From: Lavandula angustifolia
Lineage: Eukaryota; Streptophyta; Magnoliopsida; Lamiales; Lamiaceae
Length of the DNA stretch: 64,000 bases
Reading direction: 5' to 3'
NCBI GenBank assembly: GCA_028984105.1
Contig: CM054802.1
Coordinates: 7,812,001 to 7,876,000 of the forward strand
How positions within the stretch are numbered: the first letter of the stretch is position 1; each line of letters begins with the position of its first letter. The notes beneath the pieces were generated by a model. It worked only from the letters and a program-made list of their open reading frames with translations. It made no database searches and had not been told where the DNA came from. Shown piece by piece: positions 11,961 through 23,367 of the stretch. A program made the translations under genes and the position numbers.

Positions 11961-12442
11961 CTACGATCGACGATTTTTCAACTCTTCATCTGAAATTTGT
12001 TCAACACAGAAAGTATGTGAGTTAGGCATTTCAGTTGTACTACTTTGAGATTGAAGTAATTCAGTTACGAGAGTTGGCTCTAATGAGTCACCAGGTTCAG
12101 GGGCATTTAGCTCAGGAACTTCATTCGTTCCCCCTGAGTTATTATCCTCAGTAGAGGTCTCAGTTACCACTTGGTTTCTTCATCGACTTGAGTTACCTGA
12201 GATTGACTCTGTTCAATAAAGTCAATATGTTCAGCTACTTCTACTCCTGGCTGAGATTCAGTTGTCTTATCTTCAATTTCCTCTTCTGAATCATCATCTC
12301 AACACAGCTGGATCATTTCAACTTTGTCTTTTAGGCTCAGATCCTATAGCTACTTACTGATGTCCTCAGATTCTAATTTTGAGTTCCTGCTCCTGTCTTC
12401 AGTAGCAAACTCATTAAAAACAACATGAGGGCTTTCCTCCAC
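11961..12442 (-). pseudogene. Integrase-RT linker of the element 1 polyprotein
   Basis: Acidic Ser/Thr/Glu-rich linker between integrase and RT. The block 12170-11961 (TSTEDNNSGGTNEVPELNAP) matches the linker of element 2 at 39489-39695. Frames change at about 12180 and 12300. Confidence 0.65.
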
Positions 12443-13306
12443 TCAAAAGGTCCGGTAGTTAAAAACTTTGAAGGCTTTGCTGACCCGGGAGTATCCTAAG
12501 AAGACTCCCTGGTCTGACTTGCTATCAAGAGTCCTTAACTGGTCCTTCCCATTATTGTGGATAAAACACGAACACCGAAAAATATGGAAATAGGATATGA
12601 AAGGCTTCCTTCCGTTCCATAGTTCATATGGTGTGTTCTTATACTGCTTAGTCAGTAGAGATTGTTTCTGAGTGTAACATGCAGTGTCAGTTGCTTCTGC
12701 CCAGAATTTGGTTGGGAGTCCTGAGTCTGCGAGCAGGGTTCTTGCTGCTTCTTTGAGTGTTCTATTTTTCCTTTCAGTAACCCCATTTTGTTGAGGCGTG
12801 CGCGCGGCAGGCGTCTCATACTCTATGCCTTGAGCTTTGCAGAACTCCTCCACCATCGAATTCAGGAACTCAGTTCCTTTGTCTGAACGTATCTTTATAA
12901 TCTTGGTGTTCTTCTCGACACTGAGCTTTTTCAGAAGCGTATGCAACTCTGTTTTGACGTCTGACTTGTTGGCAATAATTATGACCCATGTGTAGCGCGA
13001 GTAGTCATCAATGACCACAAAAGCATAGTTTTTGCCTCTGATCGTCACCAGAGAGACTGGACCGAATAAATCCATATGTAGCAGCTGAAGGATCCCATCA
13101 GTGGAAGGCGATGGAACAGGTGGATTTTGCTTCTTTGTTTGCTTTCCCTTCAGACATGCTTCACACTGAGTGTCTTTGCTGAATACTTCATTTGGCAGTC
13201 CTCTTGCTAGAGCGTTTCTAGCTAGCTTGTTGAGCGTCTTGAAATTGAGATGGTTGAGTCTTCTATGCCAGAGCCACCCCGTTCTGTTGTCGTTCTTCGC
13301 CAACAA
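12443..13306 (-). pseudogene. Integrase (element 1)
   Basis: A long open block of 287 codons on the minus strand. It starts with the pre-integrase zinc-binding region (H..H in WHRRLNHLNF, C..C in CEACLKGKQ) and continues into the catalytic core: HMDLFGPVS (first D), IRSDKGTEF (second D) and NGVTERKNR (E). I count exactly 35 residues between the second D and the E, the DD35E spacing of retroviral-type integrases. The C-terminal region ends at FLGYSRVSKAFKVFNY. It would insert the cDNA into the genome. This is the best preserved domain of element 1. Confidence 0.88.
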
Positions 13307-13492
13307 ACAAGCTTCAGGTTCAGCTGAGTTCTAATCAGCTACGTAGATATTCTTTTTGCTCGAACCTGATAACACTGTTTTCCTTATAGATTTATCAATG
13401 ACATCACCGAAACCAGCTTAAAAAATCACTCTATTCGAGTTATCACAAAATTGACTAACAGAGAGAAGATTATGCTGAAGTCCTTCAACATA

Positions 13493-13681
13493 TCATACAC
13501 TTGGAACTGTGGCGGTTCCAATGCTGAGTGTTCCATAGCCTCTGGTATAGCCTTTTGCGTTGTCTCCAAACTCGATTCTGGGTCCTTCTTTAGTAGTATA
13601 CTTCTTCAGTAGATCCTTCTGGTATGTCATGTGTCTTGAGCATCCGCTGTCCACATACCAAGGGTCCTTGTGCACCTGCAA
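13493..13681 (-). pseudogene. Aspartic protease (element 1)
   Basis: Short open block with the copia protease motif WYVDSGCSRHMTY (D-S-G catalytic triad intact) and the IEFGDNAKGYTRGYGTL block. A stop after TVPSV separates it from the following LLSVSQFCDN region (13490-13310), which is recognisable in mixed frames. It would cleave the Gag-Pol polyprotein. Element 2 has D-N-G at the catalytic site instead. Confidence 0.8.
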
Positions 13682-13839
13682 AACAGAATTATATTCAGGT
13701 ACCCTTTATTTTTTATTTTGGGTCCTTAGATATTAGTTTTGGAAACCTAAATCTGTCTCACGACCCTAGTGGTCTCAGACAGTTTCTTTCCACTTTGATC
13801 AACATACTTGACCTCTGGACTGGTCGATGCTGACTTCTG

Positions 13840-14543
13840 AGGCTCCACAGGTTCAGGAGTCCTGATTTTCTGAATTGGTGGACTGCTGACCTTTACCTTC
13901 TGAACGGCTTTCTTCTTCTTTTTCTGACTTTTGGATCATCTTCTGTCAATAGGATCATAATAATATGACCCATACCGAGCTGGATGTGTCAGCTGTGGAG
14001 GTCCATACTGATCAACCCATTTAACTCTGCTGGTTCCCCCTTCACTGAACTAGGGTGATTTTGAGCTAATCTTCTTGTCAGAATGCTGATAGCTAGGATG
14101 AGGTGCCTTCATCTTCTGTTTGTTCTTGGCTAGGGGGTTCAGGATCTCAGCGTTGATGGTCTCCCCTTGAACAAATCTATCAGCTAGCAGGTTCTCTGAG
14201 CGTACGGGGGCAGATGAGGAGGCTCCATAACTGAATCCAAGTCCCATCTGCAGTGCTTAGGCTTGTTGCTGGCTAGCATTGCCTCAAGCTTCTTTTTAGC
14301 GCCCATGTATCGCTTTATCATCAGATTCCTGCAGATATCATCACTTTTCTTAAGCGTTTCATGCTCGGTCTGAAGTCACGACAACTCTTGCTTCAGTAAA
14401 CTCAATTCAGTATCTTTCTGAGTCAAGTCATTGGTCAGTACTGAGATCTGATCTTCTTGATGTTGAGACTTGGTCATCAGAGAGTTAATCTCCTCCCTGA
14501 GTCTCAACACAAGTCCTTCTGACTCAGTAGCAACCTGACTCTC
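13840..14543 (-). pseudogene. Gag C-terminal coiled-coil region (element 1)
   Basis: Minus-strand translation in mixed frames gives a heptad-like stretch rich in L, E, K and Q (SLMTKSQHQEDQISVLTNDL near 14420), then a basic region with GGTSRVKWVDQYGPPQ near 14030. It lies between the zinc knuckle and protease. Element 2 lacks it entirely. Confidence 0.55.
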
Positions 14544-15919
14544 CTAAGAAAGTCTCTGATTCTCCACTTTCAGGGTATCCAACTCCTGAAGAGTCTTACT
14601 GAGATGCAGGCTCATCTGAATCTGCTCATCTAAAAGTTCTTCGTAGGCGATCGAGACGTCCAGATTTTCATCTGCACCTGAAATAGCGTCATGTGTGCAG
14701 TGTGAAGAGGAGTTAAATGGAGCGTGAGAGTTTACCTCATCCTCTTCTCCTGCCATAAGACACTTTTCAGCATCTTCTTCAAGCTCTACGGCCATGAATG
14801 CCACTTCATCATCTGATGAATCCATGAAGGAGTCGACTTCATCTGAGTCGTCTGAGAGTTCACCGGCAATATATGCTTGACGCTTCTTGATGAACTTCTC
14901 CCTTCGAGCTTTGCATGTTGCTCTCTCAGTAGTACTGAGCTCAGGACAGTCACACTGATAATATCCAGACTTCTTGCAGTTGTAGCAGGTGGTGACTCTC
15001 TCTTCTTTGCTCTCGCTGTCTTTCGACTGAGTTGAGTCCTCCTGTTTCCTGCAATCAGAAGTATGCGATTCAGGAGTGCGCTTGGGTGTATATTCAGACT
15101 TACCCTTGGAGTCTCTGACGACTCTCGAGAGTTTTCTACGTCTCTCCTTCTCCTTCTGATACTTCACGGCAAGCAGTGCGTATTTCTTAGCCAGGTTCCT
15201 TCTTGTAAGTCACTAAGTGAAGGTTCTGCATTGCTAGACGTGGGAGCTGCTGTGCTGACTGATGCTTTGAAAGTATGGTCGATTTGAGTGTCAGCCTCAG
15301 CTCGCTGCTTCCTTTGGGGTAGACCGAACTCGAACTCCTCAGCTTTTAATTCTGAAAAGATATAATCAGGAGAAACAATATCTAAGTCAAAATGTCTCAG
15401 TAAAGTAGCAAATGGAGTCCAATGTCCGTCCGACAGTGCTCTCAATATTTTGAGATTCATTTCTCGGTTAGAGAATGTCTTTCCCAGCCCGTTGATGGTG
15501 TTCATCAGATCCGTAAATCTGACGTTAAGATCTTCAATCGTGTCACAAGGCATGAGAGATAGTCTCTCCAGCTTCTGAAGTTCCAGCGCCAGTTTGTTCG
15601 CTTTGATCTTTTGAGTCCCCCAACTCAGTAGCGCTAGAGCATCCAAGAGTTCCTTCGCGGACTTGCAGTCCTGAACTCTCCCGAGATAAGAATCACTCAG
15701 TGTGGTCAGTATGGCATTTCTGGTAACCCGGTCTAAGTTGTGAAGCTTCTTCTCCTCTGGGGTGAAGAGACTTCTATCTTTGGGGATCTTCTTCCCGGTC
15801 ACCATTCCTCCTCCTTGTGTTGGATCCTGGGTTTCGACACTATCAATCATTGGAACGATAGGTCCGTCCTCCAGTACCTCTGTCATGCTATCGTGGAGGG
15901 ACGTCAAATGTGCCTCCAT
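14544..15919 (-). pseudogene. Gag (element 1)
   Basis: Two blocks (15919-15164 and 15167-14544) joined by a frameshift near 15190 form a copia Gag: the capsid-like region (MEAHLTSLHDS..., FTPEEKKLHNLDRVTRNAIL, LDALALLSWGTQKIK) and a nucleocapsid with zinc knuckle CYNCKKSGYYQCDC. The knuckle has Tyr in place of the conserved His, so zinc binding is probably lost. Upstream, the codon before VRMEAH is TGA where element 2 has CGT, so the true start region is cut off by a stop. Gag packages the element RNA into virus-like particles. Confidence 0.82.
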
Positions 15920-16093
15920 TCTGACTCACCATACCCCATAGTACTCTACTGAGAACATGGGTACCATCCTGATTCCTAACATATCAAACATTGAAAATAG
16001 TGATATAGATGAAGAATGATATGCAGTGAAAACGTTTTCTGGATCCGTTCAAGTAGACCAGTTTCAGAAAATAAGAGTCTTAGAGAACTCCTA

Positions 16094-16104
16094 CTCTGAT
16101 ACCA
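16094..16104 (-). promoter_or_regulatory. Primer-binding site of element 1
   Basis: Minus-strand TGGTATCAGAG, the complement of the 3' end of plant initiator methionine tRNA, two bases from the 5' LTR. Confidence 0.9.
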
Positions 16105-16106
16105 AT

Positions 16107-17722
16107 TGTTGGTCCCGAGATAAACGTTCAGGTGTAGAGGGGGGGGTGAATACACCTGAAAACACTTTCTCAACTTAAAACGAGAACAGTCCCTTTCAGG
16201 AAGATGTTGTACTGAACAGGTTCAGTAGACCAAATAAGCTGTTCTAAATCGCGTGGCAGAGTGACTGACTTCACTGAGGTCTGCTAGCTGACTGAGGTCA
16301 AAATTTAGTACCGTTCAGCTGAATTTCAGTATAGTGCGGAAATGTGTAGGCCCAAATTCAGTTGAGTTAGAAAAAGTTTTTAGGAAAACTGTTTCAGTAT
16401 ATTAGTGCAATCTGTTAAGCTTTACTGAAACTCAGTTGAATGATTTTGAAAGATATATTCAGTATGAACAGTAATCAATGCAACAGTAAAAACACAGAAC
16501 ACAAGCAATTTTAAAGTGGTTTGGATCCAACAATCCTACGTCCACTGTCCCGAAAAGATCAGGAGGCTATTTAATTATACTGAGTTAGTCTCAGTCGGTT
16601 TGTGCACTGGACAAACACTGGTCTTGAGATTTATAGTGAGCAAGTCTCAGTTTACAAGGTATCAAACTTAAGTGTTTGACAAACTCTCCAACTATGAAGG
16701 AGTCCTTTACAATAAGGATCAATTCAAAGATGAACTCCTTCGTTCTAAGCTATAGATATGGTTAGCTGAGCTTAGGTTAGAGGGAAGGGAAATAGAAAGT
16801 GGTTTCTAGAGCGACGAACGGTTAAGTATAAACTTTGGGTTCGTATTCAGTCGCTTGGATACTAGAGGCTTATGATCTGATTCAGCTTGGTTCCCTTTGA
16901 GCAAGTATGTCGCCTTTCGCTGGAGATAACTCTATGAAGTTCTTGCGGAAAGCTTAAGTCGATGTTGAGTTGCTCGTGAATGCTCTTCTGTTCTTGTATG
17001 TGTCGTGAGCTTCAATTTAAAATCTTCCCTCTATTTATAGAGCAGAGACATGGATAGATCCGTTGGAGACGACGATCCATGTGTCTCTCTCTTTTGGGTA
17101 GCTAACGGCTCTTTCAAAGTATGGTGACAGAGTCCTTTTCCTCCATTTCTGGAAAGTTGTCGACTTGCAGCTTTAATCAAAAAGTAGACAGCTGGCCGCT
17201 TGTCATTGGTCGAGGCTGAAGAAAGTAGGTGAGACAAACAGACTTCAAGGTAGATCTGAAGCTGACTTCTCTATACCTCGTATGACTGCTGATTTGACTT
17301 ATAAGATATCTTAACAGTCAGAAGACTGTCTGACCGTTGCTGAGTCTGATCTATGCTCAGTAGCATACTCCTGCTGAGTTCAGCTCTACTGAAGATGAAC
17401 TCTGAGTTCAGTGAACTACTCCTGGGGGTTACGTTCTCATCGACTCCTTTCGATATCTTTGCTCCTGCGAGTTCAGTACTACTGAGTCTTCTTCTTATGG
17501 TACTAAGGCTGATAGTCTACTGAAGAACCAACGGACAAAACTGAATGCCTGAACCATATCGAAGGATGTCTACTGAGTCTGAAACTCTCAGAGACAAAAC
17601 AAACAATTTCAACTGAATGGTTCATCAGTCAAAGTAGGATTTTGGGATCTTCAAATCTACTGAGCACTAGGCTACTAATTATCTCCCAACAATTTGTGGA
17701 GGTACTGAATCATCTCCCAACA
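16107..17722 (-). repeat. 5' LTR of element 1
   Basis: On the minus strand it starts at 17722 with TGTTGGGAGATG and ends at 16107 with GGGACCAACA next to the primer-binding site. It aligns with 1396-3020. TATA box (minus TATAAATAG) at 17031-17039. A G-run (16139-16146) near the U5 end is shorter than in the other copy. Positions 17421-17470 differ from the partner LTR much more than their surroundings. Confidence 0.9.
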
Positions 17723-18139
17723 ACTCCTCCTTCCCCCACCGCCCATGCACGACAGCTACTACACTGCTCCTCACTCCTCCAACTCTAATCCGCCACCAAC
17801 TCCCTCCTTAATGTAAGAATTTTAGGTTGGATTTCTCAATGATTTTTGGGTTTTGGAGTGGAGTGTCTTCTAATTGGTGTTGTAGTTGATTTTAGTTTCT
17901 CAAGAACTTTATTTTTCGAAATAATTGAGATTTTGAATTGGCTATTGTTACATCTCACATTGTTCCTTAATTAATTCTTTGTTGTGTAGCATTAGTTGAG
18001 TTTATCTACTATTTCAATTTGTGGTTCTTGTTTGCTTAATTGATCTACTAATCTTATATCATTTATGCCTTGTTACGATACTAGCTGTTTGGGTTCTTAT
18101 CTTCTTGATTTTATATACTGTTTCAATTTGAGGTTCTTG
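17723..18139. other. Host DNA between element 1 and a MITE
   Basis: First a Pro/Ser-like C-rich stretch (17727-17815) resembling the left flank of element 1, then T-rich sequence with repeated words such as TTTCAATTTGAGGTTCTTG (18017-18140) that looks like intron or untranslated DNA. No gene recognised. Confidence 0.4.
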
Positions 18140-18552
18140 GGAAAAATCTATCCTAGACCAGGTCCATAGCTTAAGCTATAGACCTTGTGGTCCAGAAAGA
18201 AACACGTCATCTTTTCTTCACCAAAACCCTCTCTCTGCTATTATTTGAACTTAATTCTGCAGAATGCTTCCACAATAAGTTTTCTTCAGTCATGGAGAAA
18301 TTTGTGGAAAAAATTTGATTTATTAAATGACTGTATTAAAAAACATAAACAGATTTGGGTCTGTTTTGTGTGAGAGAAAAAATATCAAGAAAAACTCAAA
18401 ACTTAGATACAATCGGAAGCTGTTCGATACAGAGGAAAAAGGAAGATGCATGAGTATATGTGAATTTAAAATTGCTAAATAATGACATGTCTCTTTATGG
18501 ACCACAAGGTCCACAACTTAAGTTGTGGACCAGGTCCAGGATAGATTTTTCC
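18140..18552. mobile_element. Mutator-type MITE, 413 bp
   Basis: Ends are near-perfect terminal inverted repeats of about 55 bp, starting GGAAAAATCTATCCT and containing the word GACCTTGTGGTCCA. It is flanked by a perfect 9-bp target duplication AGGTTCTTG (18131-18139 and 18553-18561). Long inverted ends plus a 9-bp duplication are typical of Mutator-like elements. The terminal repeats themselves hold a small palindrome around CTTAAG. No coding capacity. Confidence 0.9.
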
Positions 18553-18817
18553 AGGTTCTTGTTAGCTTAATTGATATACTATTTGATGAATATCATGAAT
18601 TGATTATAATTAATGTAAGTGTGTAGCTATGTTAGCTCAAGATTTTCATTTCATATTATGTTTACTTTTAGATCAAGGATTCAACTTTCAAGGTCATGGA
18701 TGCAAATCTGAAGCAAACAATAGGGTTGTGGATGTTCATACTTGGTGGACCCCACATTTGTAGAAGAGATAGAGCTGGAAAAATTAACTCGAGACCAGGC
18801 ACTAGAAAAAGGGGAGA

Positions 18818-19000
18818 TGACTTCTAGAAAACGGAAAGCTACTCTAGGCAATCGATTAGAGATTTGGAAATACAATTCAGTAGATATGGTTGATGTTGGT
18901 GACCCTCCATAAAAACTTAGAAAAGGACAGTGCGATGTGTGTGGAGCCTTAATTAAAGTCTACTCAAGGACAAATAACACATCTAGTTTCAAGGTCCCAC
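18818..19000 (+). pseudogene. hAT-type BED zinc-finger fragment
   Basis: A short reading frame with one stop (MTSRKRKATLGNRLEIWKYN, then CDVCGALIKVYSRTNNTSSF) resembles the N-terminal BED-type finger of plant hAT transposases: basic start, aromatic residues, and C-x2-C. The rest of the finger and the transposase body are missing. It ends where the Athila-like sequence begins. Confidence 0.4.
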
Positions 19001-19107
19001 AACTTGGGAAGTTTCTGAAAGAATTCATTGCTGGAAAGACAAGCTAAAAAGGAAAAAATGTGGTAAATGAGAATGTCTCAGTATGCATTCAGAATATACT
19101 TCCCTAG

Positions 19108-19372
19108 AAGTGTAATGATCCATGTATGTTTACTCTGCCTTGTTTGGTTGGAACTAAGATGATCCCAAATGCCTTATGTGATCTAAGAGCTTCAATTAAT
19201 GTGATGCCTTTATTTGTGTTTAATAGCTTAGTTGATGTTGAATTGACCGATACTAAAGTTGTTATTCAATTAGTTGACCGATCGTGCATATCCCCTAAAG
19301 GCCTTCAAGAAAATTTCTTGTTAAATCCATTATTTCGTATACCCTACAGATTTTTATGTGATTAATACTGGT
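19108..19372 (+). pseudogene. Athila protease
   Basis: Reads NDPCMFTLPCLVGTKMIPNALCDLRASINVMPL: the aspartic-protease core, where related elements have CDLGASINLMP, here with Gly to Arg in the D-x-G-A position. It then continues LADRS-like as LVDRSCISPKG. A frameshift follows near 19350. It is the first recognisable domain of this truncated element. Confidence 0.75.
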
Positions 19373-20004
19373 GAGGGAATGAAGGGAACTTCGGGAGTTT
19401 TGTGAGGTCGACCTTTTTCTTAAAACGGGTAAGGCATTGATTAATGTTTGTAAGGGTACAATCTGTTTGGATTATCATGGTGAGAAGTTTAGTTACAGTA
19501 TTGAAGATGTTATGAAAAAAATCCCTTGATTGTGAAAATGTTTATTCTGTTGACGTTTTTGAGCCTCTTGTCCAAGAACATCTTGAGACGACATTCATGC
19601 AGGATAAGGTGAAGTTACCATTAACACAGAGCCTCTCTGAGATGGATATTGGAGGAATGCTAGATGAGGAGGTGAAGGGAGCTATAATATCTCTTCATGC
19701 AGTTCTGGAAGTTGTTGCCTCAAGTAGCAGCATCTGCTTGCCGAAGCAGAATGTGGAAGACAGACCAATTCCATCACATATCAGATCGCCCGTTCTGGAA
19801 CTTAAGAAGCTGCCAGCCAACTTAAAGTATGTTTTCCTTGGTCAAGATAAGACTCTTCCTGTGATTATCAACAGTGAATTATGAAAAGAACAAGAAGAGC
19901 GATTGGTCAAAATTCTGAAGAAACATACTCGAGCTATTGGTTGGACGTTGGCCGATATCACTAGAATCAGTCCGAATGTTTGCACGCATTACATTCTATT
20001 ATAG
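19373..20004 (+). pseudogene. Athila protease-RT linker
   Basis: Contains the open block 19597-19884, whose end (LELKKLPANLKYVFLGQDKTLPVIINSEL) is the usual lead-in to gypsy RT, followed in frame after a stop by KILKKHTRAIGWTLADITRI. Several stops and frame changes. Confidence 0.7.
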
Positions 20005-20830
20005 TTGGATAGTAAGCCAAGACGAGACCAGCAAAGGAAGCTAAATCCCAACATGCATGAGGTTGTTTTGAAGGAGATTTTGAAGTTGCTTGATTTGGGA
20101 ATTATATATCCGATCTCGGACAGCAAATGGGTCAGCCCGGTACATGTTTTACCAAAGAAATTAGGTTTTGAAGTTTTTGAAAATGAAAAGAATGAGTTGG
20201 TACCAATGAGGTTGGTGACCGGCTAGAGAATATGCATTAACTATAGGAAATTGAACACGACAACAAGGAAGGATCATTTTCCTTTTCCGTTCATTGATGA
20301 GATGCTTTAGAGACTTACCAGTCAATCCTACTTCTGTTTTCTTGATGGATATAGTGGATATTTTCAGATTTATATCAACTAGGACGATCAAGAGAAGACT
20401 ACTTTTACTTGTCCGCTTGGTACCTAGCTTATCGACACATGTCTTTTGGCTTGTGCAACGCTCCCAAAACCTTCCAACATTGCATGGTGAGCATCTTTTT
20501 TTGACCTAATTGAAAAGTGCATCGAGGTATTTATGGATGATTTCACCGTCTATGGAGACTCTTTTGATTGATGCCTTAATAATTTGGATGTTGTATCGAG
20601 AAGATGTGTCAAAAAGAACTTGGTTCTTAATTATGAGAAGTGTCATTTCATGGTACGGGAAGGAATAGTCCTTGGACGTATAATATCCAAAAGAGGAATC
20701 CAAGTTGATAAGGCGAAAGTTGATTTGATTGCCCAACTACCATATCCAACAAATGTTAAGGAGATTCGTGGATTCTTAGGTCACACTGGATTCTACCGAA
20801 GATTCATTCGAGATTTTGCAAGGATTTCTC
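20005..20830 (+). pseudogene. Athila reverse transcriptase
   Basis: Starts LNPNMHEVVLKEILKLLDLGIIYPISDSKWVSPVHVLPKK, then a stop in place of a residue before RICINYRKLN, then the FLDGYSGYFQI block, a broken TCPLGT region and the catalytic FMDDFTVYG (variant of YxDD) near 20533. The thumb block LPYPTNVKEIRGFLGHTGFYRRFI follows in the next open frame (from 20584). At least four stops or frameshifts. Role: copies the element RNA into DNA. Confidence 0.82.
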
Positions 20831-21353
20831 AACCCTTAACAAGGTTGCTTCAGCAGGATGTTCCGTTTGTCCCAAGTGAAGACTGCAAGTTAACTTTCGA
20901 CCTTCTCAAGGAAAAGTTAGTAACCGCTCCTATTATGCAAGCTTCGAATTGGAAGCTTCCATTCGAGCTTATGTGTGATGCAAGTGACTACGCTGTTGGA
21001 GTTGTGCTTGCCCAAAAAGATAAAAAGGCTAGTCATGCTATATACTAGCCTCGAAGTCACTCAATCCTGCCCAATGCAGTTACACTACTACTGAAAAGGA
21101 GCTGCTCGCAATTGTGTTCGCATTTGACAAGTTCTGCTCTTACTTGCTTGGGTCAAATGTGATAGTCTACACTGATCATTCTGCCATGAAGCATCTACTC
21201 ACAAAGAACGAGACAAAACCACGTCCTACAAGCTGGATTTTGTTATTGCAAGAATTTGATTGGGGAGTAAGAGACAAGAAGGGAGCTGAGAATAATGTAG
21301 CCGATCATTTGAGTCGTCTAGTTCAGCTAGAAGATGTTGAACTAATCAAATAA
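20831..21353 (+). pseudogene. Athila RNase H
   Basis: Motifs in order: PLTRLLQQDVPF, FELMCDASDYAVGVVLAQ (first catalytic D), a stop at 21046-21048, TTTEKELLAIVFAFDKF (E), VYTDHSAMKHLL (D) and KKGAENNVADHLSRL. The stop and a frame change near 21050 disrupt it. Confidence 0.82.
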
Positions 21354-22810
21354 TCATTCCCGAAAAAACATCTCTACTTTTCCGCTACTCCAGACGTTGC
21401 CAGCACACTGCCCTTGGCCAAGCTAACCTATAAAGAATCCTCTTACATCTTGCCTGAGTGGACGTATGAATCACAAGCAGAATGCTATGCGATTGAAGGG
21501 AAGGATGTCAAAGTACCATGGTATGCTCATATTGTCAATTAGCTCACCTCCAAGAGGTTACCTCAATACTTTACCATGACTCAAAGGCGGAAATTGATGA
21601 GTGACTGGAAGTATTACTTTTGGGATGATCCTCTACTTTGAAAAGTCGGTGCCGATCAAGTCATTCGAAGGTGTGTACCTAAGGAGGAACAATTAGTGAT
21701 CTTGGAACATTGTCATTCATCTCCTTATGGAGGACATGGAGGAGTTAAACATATTGTACGCAAAGTTCTTGATTGTGGTTTCTTTTGGTTAACTTTAAAT
21801 CGGGATGCCTTCGAATTTTGCAAGTGTTGCAAACATTGCCAATTGCTTGAAAATATCGGTCTAAGAGATTAACTACCTCAACATCCGATGCGCTTTTGTG
21901 AGATATTCGACATATGGGGCATGGATTTTATGGGACCTTTCCCTAAGCCGTTTGGAAATTTATATATACTTGTCGCTGTAGATTACATATCCAAATGGAT
22001 TGAAGTCGAAGCCACTCTTACGAATGATTCCAAGGTGATTGTTTGATTTATTAAATCTAATATTTTCAGTCGCTATAGTGTTCCTCGAGCTATCATAAGC
22101 GACAATGGTACTCACTTCTGCAATCATATCGTTGAAGCTTTAATGAAGAAGTATGGCTGTCAACATTGTTTATCTACTCCATACCATCTCCAAACGAATG
22201 GCCAAGCTGAAGTATCCCATAGGGAGATCAAACATGTCTTGGAGAAGACGATAAATTCATCTAGAAAAGATTGGAGTGCACGCTTAGAGGATGCTATTGG
22301 AGAAGACGATAAATCCATCAAAACCAATATTGGTATGTCTCCGTATCGCTTATTTTTGGGAAAATGTGTCATTTATCCGTTAAACTCGAGCATAAGGCAT
22401 TTTGGGCCGTAAAGCGGATGAATGTGGACTTACTCAAGTGCGAGGAGGAATGCAAGTACCATCTACATGAGTTAGAAGAGCTTCACCTTGAAGCTTATGA
22501 TGCTTCTATGTGGTACGAGGATTGAACAAGGGCTTGGCATGATCGTAATTTGAGACTTAGGCCCTTTGAAGTTGGCCAATTGATACTTTTGTACCAATCA
22601 AAGCTTCGACTCATGCTCGGGAAGCTTCGTTCGAGGTGGATAGGGCCTTTTACTATCAAGTCTGTTCCGCTAAGCGGAACAATTGATCTGGAAGATCCCG
22701 TGAGTAAGTCAATTTTCACAGTGAATGGCTATAGACTCACGCTATATCATCATTTGCAGCAAATGAAGATAGTGGATGAGATTTTATTGTACCCCGCAAC
22801 TTACACTTGA
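21354..22810 (+). pseudogene. Athila integrase
   Basis: HHCC finger around 21700-21850 (HCHSSPYGGHGG, CKCCKHCQ), catalytic core with GMDFMGPFPK (D), SDNGTHF (D, near 22100) and NGQAEVSHREIK (E), then a C-terminal region ending LRPFEVGQLILLYQSKLRL..KLRSRWIGPF. Stops occur near 21540, 21640, 21870, 22045 and 22410. The usual WAYRTAFKT block is replaced by a short duplicated segment (GEDDKS), because an 18-bp word at about 22243 recurs at about 22300. Confidence 0.8.
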
Positions 22811-23367
22811 TGAGCTTGGAAGAGTCGAGCCGTGACTCTATAACAAGGCGCTTGTGGGAGGCACCCCACACGTATCCTTTTGTTATTTTTTCTTTTTGAT
22901 TTCTTAGTTTAGTTTATTCTATGTTTTATTTCCGTATATTTTTTGTGTTGGTATCTTGTGCTGGATTTTCTATTTTATGTAAGAGATCTAGATATATTGG
23001 TGGAAGATCTCATATCTTGGGGAAGAAGTTACAAAATTACTCTTAAGTTTGGAAAGTGGTTGAAGAAAGAAAAATTGCCTACGTATGGGAAGGACCTAAT
23101 TGCAATTCACTTCATACTTTTGTGGTCAAATTGACACAAAAGTGGAAGTGTGAGGATGTTGAAAGAAGACGGGGGTGTTTTTTGCTTAGAAAAATAAATC
23201 TTGGGGTCGAATTGCAAACCCTCGAAAACCTTGGGTATATAACCGCCATCGCTCTCAACTCCTCTCATAATTGTTCTCGCGCCCATTTTCTCTACCCTCT
23301 CTTCAAAATCATCTTTGCCCAAGCTATCTTTCACCTACTTCCTTCTCCATCATCTTTCACTGCATCC
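22811..23367 (+). other. Athila spacer after integrase
   Basis: No sustained reading frame. It contains a polypurine-like word GAAGTGTGAGGATGTT at 23145-23160, nearly identical to the one bordering the 3' LTR, and a leader-like stretch before the next ORF. Confidence 0.55.
23145..23160 (+). promoter_or_regulatory. First polypurine-like repeat of the Athila element
   Basis: GAAGTGTGAGGATGTT, differing in one base from the sequence directly upstream of the 3' LTR (26663-26678). Confidence 0.5.

Larger units (their letters stand above)
1396..17722 (-). mobile_element. SIRE/Maximus-type Ty1/copia retrotransposon (element 1), decayed
   Basis: A complete but mutated LTR retrotransposon read on the minus strand. 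It has two long LTRs (1396-3020 and 16107-17722) beginning TGTTGG or TGTTTG and ending CCAACA. A binding site for initiator Met-tRNA lies next to the 5' LTR and a polypurine tract next to the 3' LTR. The 5-bp flanks GCTCC and ACTCC match at 4 of 5 positions. The internal order gag, protease, integrase, RT, RNase H defines copia. Large size, long LTRs and a long extra ORF after RNase H point to the SIRE/Maximus lineage. Every coding domain carries stops or frameshifts, so it cannot move by itself. A solo Athila-type LTR is nested in the RT and another insert lies in the 3' untranslated part. Confidence 0.9.
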
